This document shows, piece after piece, positions 8,756-19,067 of a stretch of 64,000 bases of DNA. The position numbers and the translations under genes are program-made. The stretch spans positions 1-64,000 of the forward strand of contig CAMDLP010000001.1 in NCBI GenBank assembly GCA_945901795.1, read 5' to 3'. This stretch comes from Akkermansia muciniphila. GTDB lineage: Bacteria > Verrucomicrobiota > Verrucomicrobiia > Verrucomicrobiales > Akkermansiaceae. How positions within the stretch are numbered: position 1 is the stretch's first letter; every line of letters starts with the position of its first letter. Below the pieces are notes generated by a model, which made no database searches, was not told where the DNA came from, and saw only the letters and a program-made list of their open reading frames with translations.

Positions 8756-8775
8756 GAGAATCCGGAGTCAGCGGA

Positions 8776-9822
8776 TTACTTCGAGGACGAAGTGAAGCTC
8801 GCCTGGCTCGCGCCTTTCTTGATCTTGCTCGACTTGATCCAGCTCATCGTGGAGCGGAGCTTCTCGCCGACCTTCTCGATCGGGTGCTGCGCTTCGGCCT
8901 TGCGGATCGCGTTGAAGTTCTTGTTGCCAGCCGCGTATTCGGCGGTCCATTCCTTGGCGAACTTGCCGTTCTCGATGGCCTTGAGCTGGGCGACCATCCG
9001 CTTCTTGACGGAGCCGTCGATGATCTTCGGGCCGACGGTGACGTCGCCGTATTCCGCGGTCTCGGAGATCGAGAAACGCATTCCGGCGATGCCTTGCTCG
9101 TTCATCAGGTCCACGATGAGCTTGAGCTCGTGAAGGCACTCGAAGTAGGCCATCTCTGGCTGATAGCCAGCCTCGACGAGCACTTCGAAACCGGCTTTCA
9201 CCAGCGCCGTGGTGCCGCCGCAAAGGACGACTTGCTCGCCGAAGAGGTCGGTGACGGTTTCCTCGCGGAAGTTGGTTTCGAACACGCCGGCACGGGCGCA
9301 ACCGATGCCACCGGCCCATGCGAGCGCGGTCTGTTTGGCCTTGCCGGAGACGTCCTGATCGATGGCGATGAGGCCGGGAACGCCTTTACCGGCGACGAAT
9401 TGCGAGCGCACGGTGTGGCCCGGGCCTTTCGGTGCGACCAGGATGACGTCCACGTCTTTCGGGCAGGTGATGGTTTTGAAGTGAACGGCGAAGCCGTGGG
9501 AGAAGAGCAGGGTCTTGCCCTTCTTGAGGTTCGGCGCGATGTCCTTGTTATAAACGGAAGGAATCACGGTGTCCGGAGTGGCGACGAAGATCACGTCGGC
9601 CGCCTTGACGGCCTCGGCGGTGTCCATGACCTCGAAGCCGAGCTTCTTGGCGACTTCGCGCGACTTCGACTTCGGATAGAGGCCGACGATGACCTTGAGT
9701 CCACTGTCCTTGAGGTTGAGCGCGTGGGCATGGCCTTGTGAGCCGAAGCCGATCACGGCGAGTGTTTTCTTCTTGAGAGGAGCAATCGGGGCGTCCTTGG
9801 TGGTGTAGATCTTCGCGGCCAT
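8776..9822 (-). CDS. ilvC: Ketol-acid reductoisomerase (NADP+)
   Basis: A 348-aa class I (short) KARI. It isomerises and reduces acetolactate or acetohydroxybutyrate in valine and isoleucine synthesis. The nucleotide site is [15 protein letters not shown] at about 23-37, preceded by KKKT. The Mg-binding and substrate region is intact: [20 protein letters not shown]-like, then [20 protein letters not shown] and [12 protein letters not shown] strong terminator follows. It is a single-gene unit with about 300 bp of leader before lpdA. The Ser/Lys-rich C-terminal tail is slightly longer than usual. Confidence 0.97.
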   Translation of the reverse strand: MAAKIYTTKDAPIAPLKKKTLAVIGFGSQGHAHALNLKDSGLKVIVGLYPKSKSREVAKKLGFEVMDTAEAVKAADVIFVATPDTVIPSVYNKDIAPNLKKGKTLLFSHGFAVHFKTITCPKDVDVILVAPKGPGHTVRSQFVAGKGVPGLIAIDQDVSGKAKQTALAWAGGIGCARAGVFETNFREETVTDLFGEQVVLCGGTTALVKAGFEVLVEAGYQPEMAYFECLHELKLIVDLMNEQGIAGMRFSISETAEYGDVTVGPKIIDGSVKKRMVAQLKAIENGKFAKEWTAEYAAGNKNFNAIRKAEAQHPIEKVGEKLRSTMSWIKSSKIKKGASQASFTSSSK

Positions 9823-10120
9823 GGCTGATCGTTAGGTTGGTTCTATTAGGGCACGCCACTGCCATCGGGGCTGCGGCGGGGCGGCACACTGGCGGGGTGA
9901 AAAGTCCGGGTCAAGCCACAACAAGGAAAAATGACAGCTTCCTCAGGGCGTTTGGCTTGAGAGGTCATGGGAACGGACGGGCTTTTAAGATGAGGCCGGT
10001 GAAGTGTTTCTGGATTCCAACGTGCTGTTGTATTCCTGTTCGGCGGCTGCAAGAGGGTTTATTCGGAGGACATGAAGGGAAAGTGGGCGCGCCCGGCAGT
10101 CACGCCCTACCGGGGGAATG
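9823..10120. other. ilvC leader / intergenic region
   Basis: About 300 bp between ilvC and the end of lpdA, both on the minus strand. I see no convincing riboswitch, attenuator peptide with repeated Val/Leu/Ile codons, or coding frame. The weak dyad CCCGG...CCGGG near 10090-10111 could help end the lpdA transcript. Confidence 0.35.
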
Positions 10121-11500
10121 TTAGAAGTGAATCGCGTGGCCTTCCGCCGCGAGGGTGGCCTCGTGGATGACTTCCGACATCGTCGGATGCGCGTGGATGG
10201 TCGCGTGGATTTCCGCACCGGTGAGCTCTTGGTCGAGGGCGAGGCCCATTTCGGCGATGAGCTCGGTGGCGTTCTCGCCGATAATGTGCGCGCCTAGCAG
10301 TTCGCCGTGCTTCTTGCCATAGAGCAGTTTGGCGAATCCATCCGGCTCGCCGGATGCGATCGCCTTGCCGATGGCGACGAACGGGATTTTTCCGACGGTG
10401 TATTCGATGCCATCCGCTTTGAGCGCGCGCTCGGTTTTTCCCACCGAAGCGACCTGCGGGTGGCAGTAGGTGCAGCCGGGGAAATTGGTGACTTTGCGGA
10501 CCTTGTGGCCGGGGACGTAGAGGCCTTCGACACATTGCACGGCCTCGAACGAGGCGACGTGGGCGAGCCATGGCGGGCCGTTGATGTCGCCGGCGGCGTA
10601 AACTCCGGGGATGGAGGTTTCGTAGCGGTCGCCGCACTTGATGTAGCCGCGGTCGAGCTCGGGCTCGAGGCCGCCGGGAAGCACGGGCTGGATGCCGATG
10701 GCGACGAGGCAGACTTCGGCGCTGAGCACGCCGTTTTCCTTCGGACCTTCGACAGTGAGTTCGACGTGGGTGCCCTTGTCCACTGCGGCGGTGATCTTGG
10801 TGTTAGTAAGGCAGCGGATGCCTTGTTTGATGAGGGATTTTTCCAAGGCGTCGCCCACTTCGTCGTCCTCGACGGGCAGGATGCGCGGGGCCATCTCGAT
10901 GAGGGTCACCTTGGTGCCGAAAGCGTTGTAAATGTAGGCGAACTCCACGCCGATCGCGCCGGCACCGATGATGAGCATTTCCTTCGGCTGCTGGGCGAGG
11001 TTCATCGCTTCCTTGGAGCCGATGACGGATTCGCCGTTGAATGGCAGGCCGGGCAGGCCGCGGGATTTGCAGCCGGTGGCGATGAGGATGTCCTTGGTTT
11101 CAAGGAGATTGCGCGAACCATCGTTGCCGACGACGCCGACTTTGCCGGTGCCTTCGACCGAGCCAAAACCGCGAACGTAGTCGATGCCGTTCTTTTTCAG
11201 AAGATACTCGATGCCGCCGGCGAGGCGGTCGGAAACCTTGCGCGAGCGGCCGACGACTGCGGACCAGTCGTAGGAAAGTCCTTCGATTTTCAAGCCGAAC
11301 TCAGCCGCCTTGTGGGTGAGCATGTGATAGACCTCGGCGTTTTTGAGCAGGGCCTTGGTCGGGATGCAGCCCCAGTTGAGGCAGGTGCCGCCGGCGCGGT
11401 CCGCTTCGACACAGGCGACTTTTTTTCCAAGTTGGGCAGCGCGGATGGCGGCGACGTAGCCGGCAGGGCCGCCACCGATGACAATGAGATCGTAGGCCAT
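10121..11500 (-). CDS. lpdA: Dihydrolipoyl dehydrogenase (E3)
   Basis: A 459-aa flavoprotein of standard length. It re-oxidises dihydrolipoamide in 2-oxoacid dehydrogenase and glycine-cleavage complexes, passing electrons to NAD+. The FAD motif DLIVIGGGPAGYVAAIRAA is at the start, followed by the redox disulfide in GGTCLNWGCIPTKALL. The NAD motif is LIIGAGAIGVEFAYIYNAFG. The second FAD contact is VYAAGDINGPPWLAHVA, and the catalytic His-Glu is in HAHPTMSEVIHEATL. I chose Met 11500; the frame is open upstream to 11614 without a plausible start region. No E1/E2 genes are adjacent. Confidence 0.95.
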   Translation of the reverse strand: MAYDLIVIGGGPAGYVAAIRAAQLGKKVACVEADRAGGTCLNWGCIPTKALLKNAEVYHMLTHKAAEFGLKIEGLSYDWSAVVGRSRKVSDRLAGGIEYLLKKNGIDYVRGFGSVEGTGKVGVVGNDGSRNLLETKDILIATGCKSRGLPGLPFNGESVIGSKEAMNLAQQPKEMLIIGAGAIGVEFAYIYNAFGTKVTLIEMAPRILPVEDDEVGDALEKSLIKQGIRCLTNTKITAAVDKGTHVELTVEGPKENGVLSAEVCLVAIGIQPVLPGGLEPELDRGYIKCGDRYETSIPGVYAAGDINGPPWLAHVASFEAVQCVEGLYVPGHKVRKVTNFPGCTYCHPQVASVGKTERALKADGIEYTVGKIPFVAIGKAIASGEPDGFAKLLYGKKHGELLGAHIIGENATELIAEMGLALDQELTGAEIHATIHAHPTMSEVIHEATLAAEGHAIHF

Positions 11501-11639
11501 AATGATTTGATTTGTGGAGGATTCCGCGGGGAAACTGTCGCGACAACAAGGGATTGTCAAAGATGGAAAGGCGGAAACGGCATCTCCCGAAAGTTCGTGG
11601 TTTGCCATTTCCACAGATCCGGGCAGGCTGCGGGCGACG

Positions 11640-14600
11640 ATGAAAATCCTTCACAAGAACCTGCTCATTCTTGCTTCCGCCGGCTCGGGAAAGACCTTCC
11701 AGCTGGCTAACCGGGTCATCGGGCTGGTGGCGATGGGCGTGGCTCCGGAAAAAATCGTCGCGCTGACCTTCACCCGCAAGGCGGCCGGAGAGTTCGCGGA
11801 CTCGGTGCTGACCAAGCTCGCGACGGCCGCAAGCGACGAGCCGAAGGCCGCCGCGCTACGCGAGGATTTGGCACTGCCGGACGCGGATTTCTCCGAGTCG
11901 CTGGAGCGGGTGGTCCGCGCGCTGCCGCGGCTCACGCTGGGGACGATGGATAGTTTTTTCGCCAAGGTCGTGCGCGGGTTCCAATACGAGCTCGGGATGA
12001 CCGGCGGGAAATTCGACCTGTTGGAAGGACCGAGGGCGGCGGCGGCGGCGGACGAGATTCTCGCCACGATCCTCGGCGAAACGCTGGAAGACGGCAGCGG
12101 CGACGATTTCCTGCACGCATTCCGCCGGGCGAGCATCGGCAAGGAAGACCAAAAAGTATTAGAAGGTTTGCGCGGCTTCGTGCAGAGCTGGCAGAGCCGC
12201 TACCGCGCGGCGCACGGCCTGGAATGGGGGCCCGCAACTCTCGCCGGTGTCGAGCTTGAGGACTGGGAAAAGCACAAACACGACCTCGCCGCCAAAATTT
12301 CCCGGGGGCTCGACGGCATCGATTACACCGATAAGCGCCAGCGCGCAGCCGTGGAGAAGGCGATAGAGACCCTGTTGAATCACACCATCGGCAGTGGAAG
12401 CCTCGGCGGCGCCGTTAGTCTGCTAGCCAGCGTGCTGGCTGCGGCTGTCCGCGAAGACGGTCCGCTTGCCGTGAAGTTTCAAAAGGATTTCATCATCGGC
12501 GGCCCGGCGGGCGAGGCCCTCCGCGAGATGGTCCATCTCGCCGCCCGCAGCGAAATGGCGGCGGCGCTGCTCCGCACCCGCGCCCTCCGCGAGGTGGTCT
12601 CGGTCTATGACGCGCGCTGCGAAAAACAACTCCGCCGCCGCGGCCTGCTCGGCTTCGACGACGTGAAAATCCTGATGGGCGAGTGGGTCAAGGGCGAGGA
12701 CGCGCGACTGCGGCGTGAGGCGGTGGATTTCCGGCTCGACGCCCGCTACGAGCACTGGCTGCTGGATGAGTTCCAGGATACCAGTCGGTCGGATTGGACT
12801 GGCTTGCTGCCGCTCATCGACGAAGCGGCGGGCGAGGGCGAGGGCACGATGTTCATCGTGGGCGACCGCAAACAGGCGATTTACGCGTGGCGCGGCGGCG
12901 AGGTCGGGTTATTTGACGAGGTCATCGCGCGTTATCGTGGCGGCTTGGAAATCGAGCCGATGGCGGAGTCCTGGCGCTCGTGCCCCGAGGTTCTGGCGTT
13001 GGTGAACCAGGTTTGCGGCGACGCGGCGACGATGCGCGAGCTTTTCGGCGACGCCGCAGCCAGGTGGCAATGGCAGGAGCATTTTTCCGCGGACCCGCTG
13101 ACCGGCCCCGCCAAACGCGGCGAGGCGCGGGTGGAAGTGGTGGAGGGAAAATGGGAGGAACGGCTGGAGCGGCTGGGTGAATTGCTAGACGAGCTCGGCG
13201 TCGGCAAGCGGCCGATGACGTGCGGCGTGCTGGTGCGCAGCAACTCGATGGTGCGGGAGGTGGCGGACCACCTGCGGGCGAGGGGGCTGGATGTCATCGA
13301 GGAAGGCCGGCGCGAGCCGTCGAAGGACAATCCGGTGGGCATCGCGCTCGGGCACTTGCTCAAGTGGCTGGCGAATCCGGCGGACGCCTTCGCCCGGGAA
13401 GTCGTGGAAATGTCGCCGCTGGCAGCCACCTTCCGGGCGAGGTTCGGCGAGCACTGGCAGCAGGTCTGGGAGGGTCTGCTAGGACTCGCCTCGGAATCCG
13501 GTTTCGCCGGGATGATCGAGACCGTGCTGGAAGACAGCTGGGCGGATTGGTCGGATTTCGGCCGCCGCCGCGCGGGGGATATCATGTCGGCGCTCGCGGC
13601 TCTGGACGCGCAAGGCGGAGCGACTCCGCAACAAGCCGCGGAATGGATCGGGCGGTTGGAGGTCTCGCAAAGTCCGGGGATCGCCGCGGTGCAGGTGATG
13701 ACCATTCACAAGGCGAAGGGCCTCGGCTTCGACATGGTGGTGCTGCCGGAAGTTCCTAACGACGGGGTGCCGGCATCGCAGTATTTCGAGGTGGCGGAGG
13801 CCGACGGCTGGATCACTCAAACCCCGCCGAAGTGGGCGCGGGAGCTGATTCCGGAAATGCGCGCGGCGGAAGCGGCGTGGGCCTCGAGCCAGCGTTACGA
13901 GGCGTTTTGCATGCTCTACGTGGCTCTCACCCGCTCGAAGCGCGGGCTTTATGTCCTGTTGGAGCCGCCCGCCAAATCCCAGGAGCCGGACAAACCGTCG
14001 CTGGCGAACTGGCTGGCGAGATCCGTCTCCTCGACGGGCGAGCCCGGCGTGGTCTATCAGTCGGGCTCGCCGGACTGGGTGGATAACATTTCCCTAGCAG
14101 ACAGCCCGGAGGTTTCCGCCGCGCGGCCCCCGCTTGCGGCCGGAGTGGCCCGCCGCGAACGGACGACTCCGAGCGGCGCGAAGAAAAAATCGGCCGCCGC
14201 AGTGACCCATTCCGCGAGCGGCATGAAGTTCGGCAGCGAGGTCCACATCGCCTTCGAACAAGTCGGCTGGGTGGATGAGGCGACCCCGGATCTACCCGCG
14301 AGCGACGCCGGCCGGCTGGTGGCTGATCTGTTGGAAATCCCGGACCTGCGGAAGCTCTTCGAGCGCGGCGGAAAATCGGTCGAACTCCACCGCGAACAGC
14401 CGGTGGACGCGGTGCTCGACGGCAAATGGCTGAGCGGCGTGATGGACCGGCTCCACCTCCACCGCGACGCGTCAGGCGCGGTGACCCACGTCCAGGTGAT
14501 CGATTTCAAAACCGACGGGCTCGATGAGATTTCGGAGCTGGTCGAAAGGTATTCCGGCCAGATGGAAGCCTACCGCGAGGTGATGGAACGGGCGTATCCC

Positions 14601-14660
14601 GGCGCGCGGGTCGAGTGCGTGCTCCTTTCCACGCGTTGCCGCGGATGGGTGTCTATCTGA
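11640..14660 (+). CDS. UvrD-family helicase-nuclease (AddA/RecB-like)
   Basis: A 1006-aa superfamily 1 helicase fused to a C-terminal nuclease, acting on double-strand DNA ends in recombinational repair. Motifs in order: Walker A ASAGSGKTF (12-20), Ia ALTFTRKAAGEF, II WLLDEFQDTS, III FIVGDRKQAIYAWRGG, V MTIHKAKGLGFDMVVLP and VI MLYVALTRSKRGLYVL. The C-terminus carries a PD-(D/E)XK nuclease: SGMKFGSEVHIAFEQ, VIDFKTDG and SGQMEAYREVM. ATG 11640 places the Q/Walker A region right at the start, as in RecB and AddA. No AddB or RecC/RecD partner lies in the window, so the partner must be elsewhere or absent. It is divergent from lpdA. Confidence 0.85.
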   Translation: MKILHKNLLILASAGSGKTFQLANRVIGLVAMGVAPEKIVALTFTRKAAGEFADSVLTKLATAASDEPKAAALREDLALPDADFSESLERVVRALPRLTLGTMDSFFAKVVRGFQYELGMTGGKFDLLEGPRAAAAADEILATILGETLEDGSGDDFLHAFRRASIGKEDQKVLEGLRGFVQSWQSRYRAAHGLEWGPATLAGVELEDWEKHKHDLAAKISRGLDGIDYTDKRQRAAVEKAIETLLNHTIGSGSLGGAVSLLASVLAAAVREDGPLAVKFQKDFIIGGPAGEALREMVHLAARSEMAAALLRTRALREVVSVYDARCEKQLRRRGLLGFDDVKILMGEWVKGEDARLRREAVDFRLDARYEHWLLDEFQDTSRSDWTGLLPLIDEAAGEGEGTMFIVGDRKQAIYAWRGGEVGLFDEVIARYRGGLEIEPMAESWRSCPEVLALVNQVCGDAATMRELFGDAAARWQWQEHFSADPLTGPAKRGEARVEVVEGKWEERLERLGELLDELGVGKRPMTCGVLVRSNSMVREVADHLRARGLDVIEEGRREPSKDNPVGIALGHLLKWLANPADAFAREVVEMSPLAATFRARFGEHWQQVWEGLLGLASESGFAGMIETVLEDSWADWSDFGRRRAGDIMSALAALDAQGGATPQQAAEWIGRLEVSQSPGIAAVQVMTIHKAKGLGFDMVVLPEVPNDGVPASQYFEVAEADGWITQTPPKWARELIPEMRAAEAAWASSQRYEAFCMLYVALTRSKRGLYVLLEPPAKSQEPDKPSLANWLARSVSSTGEPGVVYQSGSPDWVDNISLADSPEVSAARPPLAAGVARRERTTPSGAKKKSAAAVTHSASGMKFGSEVHIAFEQVGWVDEATPDLPASDAGRLVADLLEIPDLRKLFERGGKSVELHREQPVDAVLDGKWLSGVMDRLHLHRDASGAVTHVQVIDFKTDGLDEISELVERYSGQMEAYREVMERAYPGARVECVLLSTRCRGWVSI

Positions 14661-14762
14661 TCGGAGGAAACCGGCACAAATCTCCGAGTTTCTTTGGAAA
14701 TTCCGCCCCGATCTCAAGATCGAATTGCCAAGAGTTGGAGAGTCCGCTCTAGTGTGTTTGCT

Positions 14763-16604
14763 ATGAGTAAAACAGTTAAGACCACTCACCCCGCTTTGTT
14801 AAAATGGGTCGAAGAAATGACCGCCCTCTGCACGCCCGACGCCGTCGAGTGGTGCGACGGGTCACAAGCCGAATGGGATCGCCTCACCACGCTGCTGGTG
14901 GAAAAAGGAACCTTCACCCGCCTCAACCCGGCCAAACGCCCTAACTCGTTCCTCGCCCGCTCGACGCCATCGGACGTCGCCCGTGTGGAGGAACGCACCT
15001 TCATTTGTTCAAAGCGCCCGGACCAAGCCGGCCCCACTAACCACTGGGCGGATCCCGCCGAAATGCGCGTGAAGCTGAACGCGAAATTCAAGGGCTCCAT
15101 GAAAGGCCGCACCTTGTATGTCATCCCGTTCTGCATGGGTCCGCTCGATTCACCGCTGGCCAAGATCGGCGTGGAAATTTCCGACAGCCCATACGTCGTG
15201 CTCAGCATGCGCATCATGTGCCACATGGGAGCACACGTCCTGAAGCGCTTGGAAGATGAAGCTTCCGGCGCGACTCCGAAAAAGCGCGATGGCCACGGCC
15301 ATTTCATCCCCTGCCTCCACTCCGTGGGAGCTCCGCTAGAGTCCGGCCAGGCCGACGCCGTCTGGCCCTGCAACGATGACAAATACATCGTCCATTTTCC
15401 CGAGACCCGCGAGATCATGTCCTATGGCTCCGGCTATGGGGGTAATGCCTTGTTGGGAAAAAAATGCCTCGCCCTGCGTATCGCCTCCAACATCGCCCAC
15501 GAGCATCAATGGATGGCCGAGCACATGCTCATCGTCGGCATCCATGCGCCGGACGGCACCAAGACCTATCTCACCGCCGCCTTCCCGTCCGCCTGCGGCA
15601 AGACCAACCTCGCGATGCTCATCCCGCCGAAGGCCTATCTCGACGCGGGTTGGAAAACCTCCATCGTCGGCGATGACATCGCCTGGCTGTGGCCGCATGC
15701 GGATGGCAAGCTGCACGCGATCAATCCGGAAACCGGCTTCTTCGGCGTCGCTCCCGGCACCGCCTACGAGACCAATCCCATCGCGATGGACTCGATGAAG
15801 GAAAACACCATCTTCACCAACGTCGCCCTAACCGACGACGGCGACGTCTGGTGGGAAGGCATGACTCCCACCAAGCCCGCGCATCTCATCGACTGGACGG
15901 GTCAAGACTGGACGCCGGATTGCAGTCGCTCCGCCGCCCATGCCAACGCCCGCTTCGCAGCACCCGCCGTGCAATGCCCGACCATCGACCCCGAGTGGCA
16001 GAACCCCGAAGGCGTGCCCATCGACGGCATCGTCTTCGGCGGCCGCCGCCCGACGACCATGCCGCTGGTCTATCAGGCATTCAACTGGAGCCACGGCGTT
16101 TACGTCGGAGCCACCATGGGTTCGGAAATGACCGCCGCCGCCGCCGGCACCATCGGCAAGGTCCGCCGCGACCCGATGGCCATGCTGCCGTTCTGCGGTT
16201 ATAACATGGGCGCGTATTTCGGCCACTGGCTGGAAATGCGCCGCTATCTCACCAGCCTTCCGCGCTTCTTCCACGTCAACTGGTTCCGTAAGGACGACGA
16301 CGGGAAATTCCTGTGGCCCGGCTACGGTGAGAACATGCGTGTCCTTGAATGGATCGTGAAACGTTGCCACGGCGCCGCCGCCGGCTACGAGACGCAGATC
16401 GGCTGGACCCCCGCCTTCGAGGATTTCAACATCGACGGCCTCGACGGCTTCACCAAGGAAACCTACGACAAGTGCATGGCCTTCAACCGCACCGAGTGGA
16501 AAGCCGAACTCGTTAGTCAGGGAGAACTCTTCATCGACCTCTACGACCACTTGCCAAAGGAGCTCATCTTCCAGCGCGAGCTGCTAGCGGCGCGCTTGTC
16601 ATAG
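14763..16604 (+). CDS. pckG: Phosphoenolpyruvate carboxykinase (GTP)
   Basis: A 613-aa GTP-dependent PEPCK, which interconverts oxaloacetate and PEP in gluconeogenesis. The length and motifs match the GTP class and not the ATP class. The kinase P-loop [13 protein letters not shown] is intact, as is the metal site GDDIAWLW. The substrate loop contains [19 protein letters not shown], and [15 protein letters not shown] near the end is the guanine-binding region. ATG 14763 gives the usual N-terminus ([16 protein letters not shown]). It is a single gene with a hairpin repeat directly after its stop that may end the transcript. Confidence 0.96.
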   Translation: MSKTVKTTHPALLKWVEEMTALCTPDAVEWCDGSQAEWDRLTTLLVEKGTFTRLNPAKRPNSFLARSTPSDVARVEERTFICSKRPDQAGPTNHWADPAEMRVKLNAKFKGSMKGRTLYVIPFCMGPLDSPLAKIGVEISDSPYVVLSMRIMCHMGAHVLKRLEDEASGATPKKRDGHGHFIPCLHSVGAPLESGQADAVWPCNDDKYIVHFPETREIMSYGSGYGGNALLGKKCLALRIASNIAHEHQWMAEHMLIVGIHAPDGTKTYLTAAFPSACGKTNLAMLIPPKAYLDAGWKTSIVGDDIAWLWPHADGKLHAINPETGFFGVAPGTAYETNPIAMDSMKENTIFTNVALTDDGDVWWEGMTPTKPAHLIDWTGQDWTPDCSRSAAHANARFAAPAVQCPTIDPEWQNPEGVPIDGIVFGGRRPTTMPLVYQAFNWSHGVYVGATMGSEMTAAAAGTIGKVRRDPMAMLPFCGYNMGAYFGHWLEMRRYLTSLPRFFHVNWFRKDDDGKFLWPGYGENMRVLEWIVKRCHGAAAGYETQIGWTPAFEDFNIDGLDGFTKETYDKCMAFNRTEWKAELVSQGELFIDLYDHLPKELIFQRELLAARLS

Positions 16605-16605
16605 A

Positions 16606-16633
16606 AATGTGTCCCGGCTGTCTCAGCCGGGAG
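16606..16633 (+). repeat. 28-nt hairpin repeat, copy A
   Basis: AATGTGT followed by a perfect 9-bp stem, TCCCGGCTG / CAGCCGGGA, around the loop TCT. The reverse complement of the copies at 28441 and 57373 has the same layout with paired stem changes. The position between two convergent genes would also suit a terminator. Confidence 0.7.
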
Positions 16634-16693
16634 CTGAAGCGTCACCTGATTTCCGATTCCACTGAAAGAACCCGTAGAGATTTCATTCACTTT

Positions 16694-18577
16694 CTACTCG
16701 CCGGCGCCGTCCGGTGGCAGGATCTCGTTGGTGAGGCGCTTGGCGCCAGCGTCCGCAAGGTTGCTTTGCGGATAGATGCTGCGGGCCTTGAGATACCACG
16801 AGAGCGCGGAGCCGATCTGTTTGGGCGTGCGGCTCTCGAACTGCCGCGCCTTGTCGAGGGCGCGGGTGAAGTCGGCCACCTTGGGAGCTAGCAGCTCCAG
16901 CTCGCGGCCGAGTTTCGGGTCGTCTGGGAAATCCTCACGCAGTTTGGCGAGTTGTTCCCACGCCGCGTAGTCCTGGCCCATCTTGCTGAATTCCGAAGCC
17001 TTGCCGAGCGCGGTTTCGATCTTCGTGAGATTGGTCATGATCTGTTTGAAAGCATCCTCGCGCGCCGGATCGCCCTGGATCGCCGGGGCGATTTCATATT
17101 GGCGGCGGGCGACTTCGCGGAAGTTTCCCTCGCTCAGCAGGCGGTCGAAATCGTTGCGGATCAGGATCAATCCGCCGGAGTTACTCACGAGATTGCGGAA
17201 TTCCTTGAGCTTCGGATTCGTTGGCCAAATTTCTGCGGCGACCTTGATTTTCTGGGCGGCCTTGTCGCTTTCCTTGGCGAGCAGGTGGCCCTTGGCCTCC
17301 TCGATCGCGAGGTCCGAGGCAAGGGTGTAAGCGGCGATGGCGCTGTCCACCTTGGACGACGGAAAATCCTTGGCGGCGCTTTTCAAGCGTTCTGCCAGTT
17401 CCATGGTCTTGGTATAATCGTGCGCTTGAAGGGTGCCGTAAAGTTCGTGTAAATCGCGGACGTATTCGGCGACGCGGCGTTTTTTCTCGATGGATAGAGT
17501 CGCGACCGGCGCGAGATATTCGCCGAGCGCGTAGGCTTCCATCAGGCGCTGGGAGGCGTTGTGCAGTTCGCCGCGCGAGAGCATGAGGTCGAAGGCCTCG
17601 ATGTATTTTCCCGCCTCGCGGATGGCTTCGTTAGAAAGCGAGTCGAGCGAGGCGACCGTCGGGCTGACGCCGACGGATTCGGAAAACAGCTTGGAGACAT
17701 CCGAGTCCTTGTCCACGCGGAGGGTGGCGTCGCCGTCTTTCCAAATCTGGTTATAGAAGCGGGCGGCCATCAGCACGTGCTCGTAGCGGCGTTGCACGAA
17801 CCACTGGATCATGCTGACCTGGTATTGCGCTTTGGTGCGGATCGTTCCCGCTTCGGTGCGGATGATATTCGCTTTCTTGAGCGCTTCGATTTCCGCGATG
17901 CGGCGGAGCGTGTCGGCGTATTTGAGCGAGTTGATGCCGGCGCCGGGATTCGTCGCGGGCTGGGACTTGCCATTCTTGTCTGTGACCGCTGCGGAATCTC
18001 CCAGCTGTTTGTCACGCTCGTGACGGGCTTTCCAATCGCCCTCCAGAATGATCGCCTTTTTCTCCTTCTCGATGGATAGATTGAGTTTATTGAGGCCGTT
18101 TACGTCCTGTTTGGCGAGCATGGCCATGTAAATGGACTCTGCCAGCGAGCCGCAGAGGTTGGCATCGCCCGGATAGGCGGATGCGCCGGGAAGCTGGGTG
18201 AAAGCGGCATAGAGATCGGGGCCGCCGCTGCGAAAGGGGGAAATGGTCGCGAGGATTTGGGCGATCGTTTCGCGGTATTTCTCGGCGGCTTCGCCGTTCT
18301 CGGGTGGCTGGCTGAGGTATTTTTCGAAGCGCGCTTTGAGCAGACGGTTGTCGCCGAGAGGGATGGCCACGCCGCCCACGGTGATGGTCTCGGCGGACGG
18401 GTCGAGCATCGGGATTTCCTGGCCGAGCGGGCCGGCGGCGGGTTGTTGATTCTGAGCGGCGGGCGCGGTGTCGGTAGGCGTCGCGGCCGGGGCGGGCTTC
18501 GCGGTGGGTGGCGGCGTGTAAACCTGGGCGTGGGCCAAACCGGCGAGGCAGAACGGAAGCAAAATGCGGGATTTCAT
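16694..18577 (-). CDS. Large periplasmic helical/TPR protein, function unknown
   Basis: A 627-aa protein with a signal peptide ending in LAHA, then a Pro/Ala/Thr-rich linker to about residue 55. The rest is almost entirely alpha-helical, with TPR-like repeats, for example DYAAWEQLAKLREDFPDDPK and IGSALSWYLKARSIYPQSNL at the end. No enzyme motif is visible. It is the last gene of a minus-strand run, 18 bp after a small single-pass membrane protein and downstream of an ABCG-type transporter. It may be a periplasmic partner of that transporter, but this rests only on the neighbours. Confidence 0.7.
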   Translation of the reverse strand: MKSRILLPFCLAGLAHAQVYTPPPTAKPAPAATPTDTAPAAQNQQPAAGPLGQEIPMLDPSAETITVGGVAIPLGDNRLLKARFEKYLSQPPENGEAAEKYRETIAQILATISPFRSGGPDLYAAFTQLPGASAYPGDANLCGSLAESIYMAMLAKQDVNGLNKLNLSIEKEKKAIILEGDWKARHERDKQLGDSAAVTDKNGKSQPATNPGAGINSLKYADTLRRIAEIEALKKANIIRTEAGTIRTKAQYQVSMIQWFVQRRYEHVLMAARFYNQIWKDGDATLRVDKDSDVSKLFSESVGVSPTVASLDSLSNEAIREAGKYIEAFDLMLSRGELHNASQRLMEAYALGEYLAPVATLSIEKKRRVAEYVRDLHELYGTLQAHDYTKTMELAERLKSAAKDFPSSKVDSAIAAYTLASDLAIEEAKGHLLAKESDKAAQKIKVAAEIWPTNPKLKEFRNLVSNSGGLILIRNDFDRLLSEGNFREVARRQYEIAPAIQGDPAREDAFKQIMTNLTKIETALGKASEFSKMGQDYAAWEQLAKLREDFPDDPKLGRELELLAPKVADFTRALDKARQFESRTPKQIGSALSWYLKARSIYPQSNLADAGAKRLTNEILPPDGAGE

Positions 18578-18595
18578 GAGGCGTAAAATTTCAAG

Positions 18596-19000
18596 TTAGA
18601 GACGGTTCACGCCGGTGGCGACGGGTATGCCGCCTTGCCGAAATTTCACGCGGAACGCGTATTTCTGCTTGGTGTCGATGTTGAGCTTGTTGAAGTCCTG
18701 GGGAATCTCGATGCCGACGAACTCATCGCCGCCGGGCGCTTCGATCTTCACGCTGACGAACTGCCCGCGGCCGGTCGTCCACTGGAGTTTTTCGTCGATC
18801 TGGCCCTCGATGACATACTCGTTGCCGCGCAGGCTGTTGCCGTTTTCGAGCAACTCGTCCACGCTGAGCTTGGCGACGTCGCCAAAGGTCGCGGTTTTTT
18901 TACCGATGAGGGATTTGCCGGCGACCACCGCGATGACGATGGCGGCGATGGCGCCAATGATGATTCCGGGATGTAGAGATGAGCTAGCGCGACGTGCCAT
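18596..19000 (-). CDS. Small membrane-anchored protein, function unknown
   Basis: A 134-aa protein. After a short basic start (MARRASSSLHPG) comes one membrane segment at about residues 10-30 (IIIGAIAAIVIAVVAGKSLI). The remainder is a beta-rich periplasmic domain with ENGNSLRGNEYVIEGQIDEK, which looks like a small OB-fold-type domain. I chose Met 19000 because the frame upstream has no membrane-protein character. The gene sits between the ABCG-type transporter (68 bp upstream) and the 627-aa periplasmic protein (18 bp downstream), which argues for a shared role. The family is not recognised. Confidence 0.7.
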   Translation of the reverse strand: MARRASSSLHPGIIIGAIAAIVIAVVAGKSLIGKKTATFGDVAKLSVDELLENGNSLRGNEYVIEGQIDEKLQWTTGRGQFVSVKIEAPGGDEFVGIEIPQDFNKLNIDTKQKYAFRVKFRQGGIPVATGVNRL

Positions 19001-19067
19001 GATTTGTAGGTGGGTTCCGGTGCTGAAGCTAATCGGGAAATCCTCGAAATCGAGGGGTAAAATCCGC

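Noticed and set aside
10307-11710. 467-codon plus-strand frame opposite lpdA
   Set aside because: It is antisense of a certain dihydrolipoyl dehydrogenase gene, with Asp/Ala/Gly-rich random composition.
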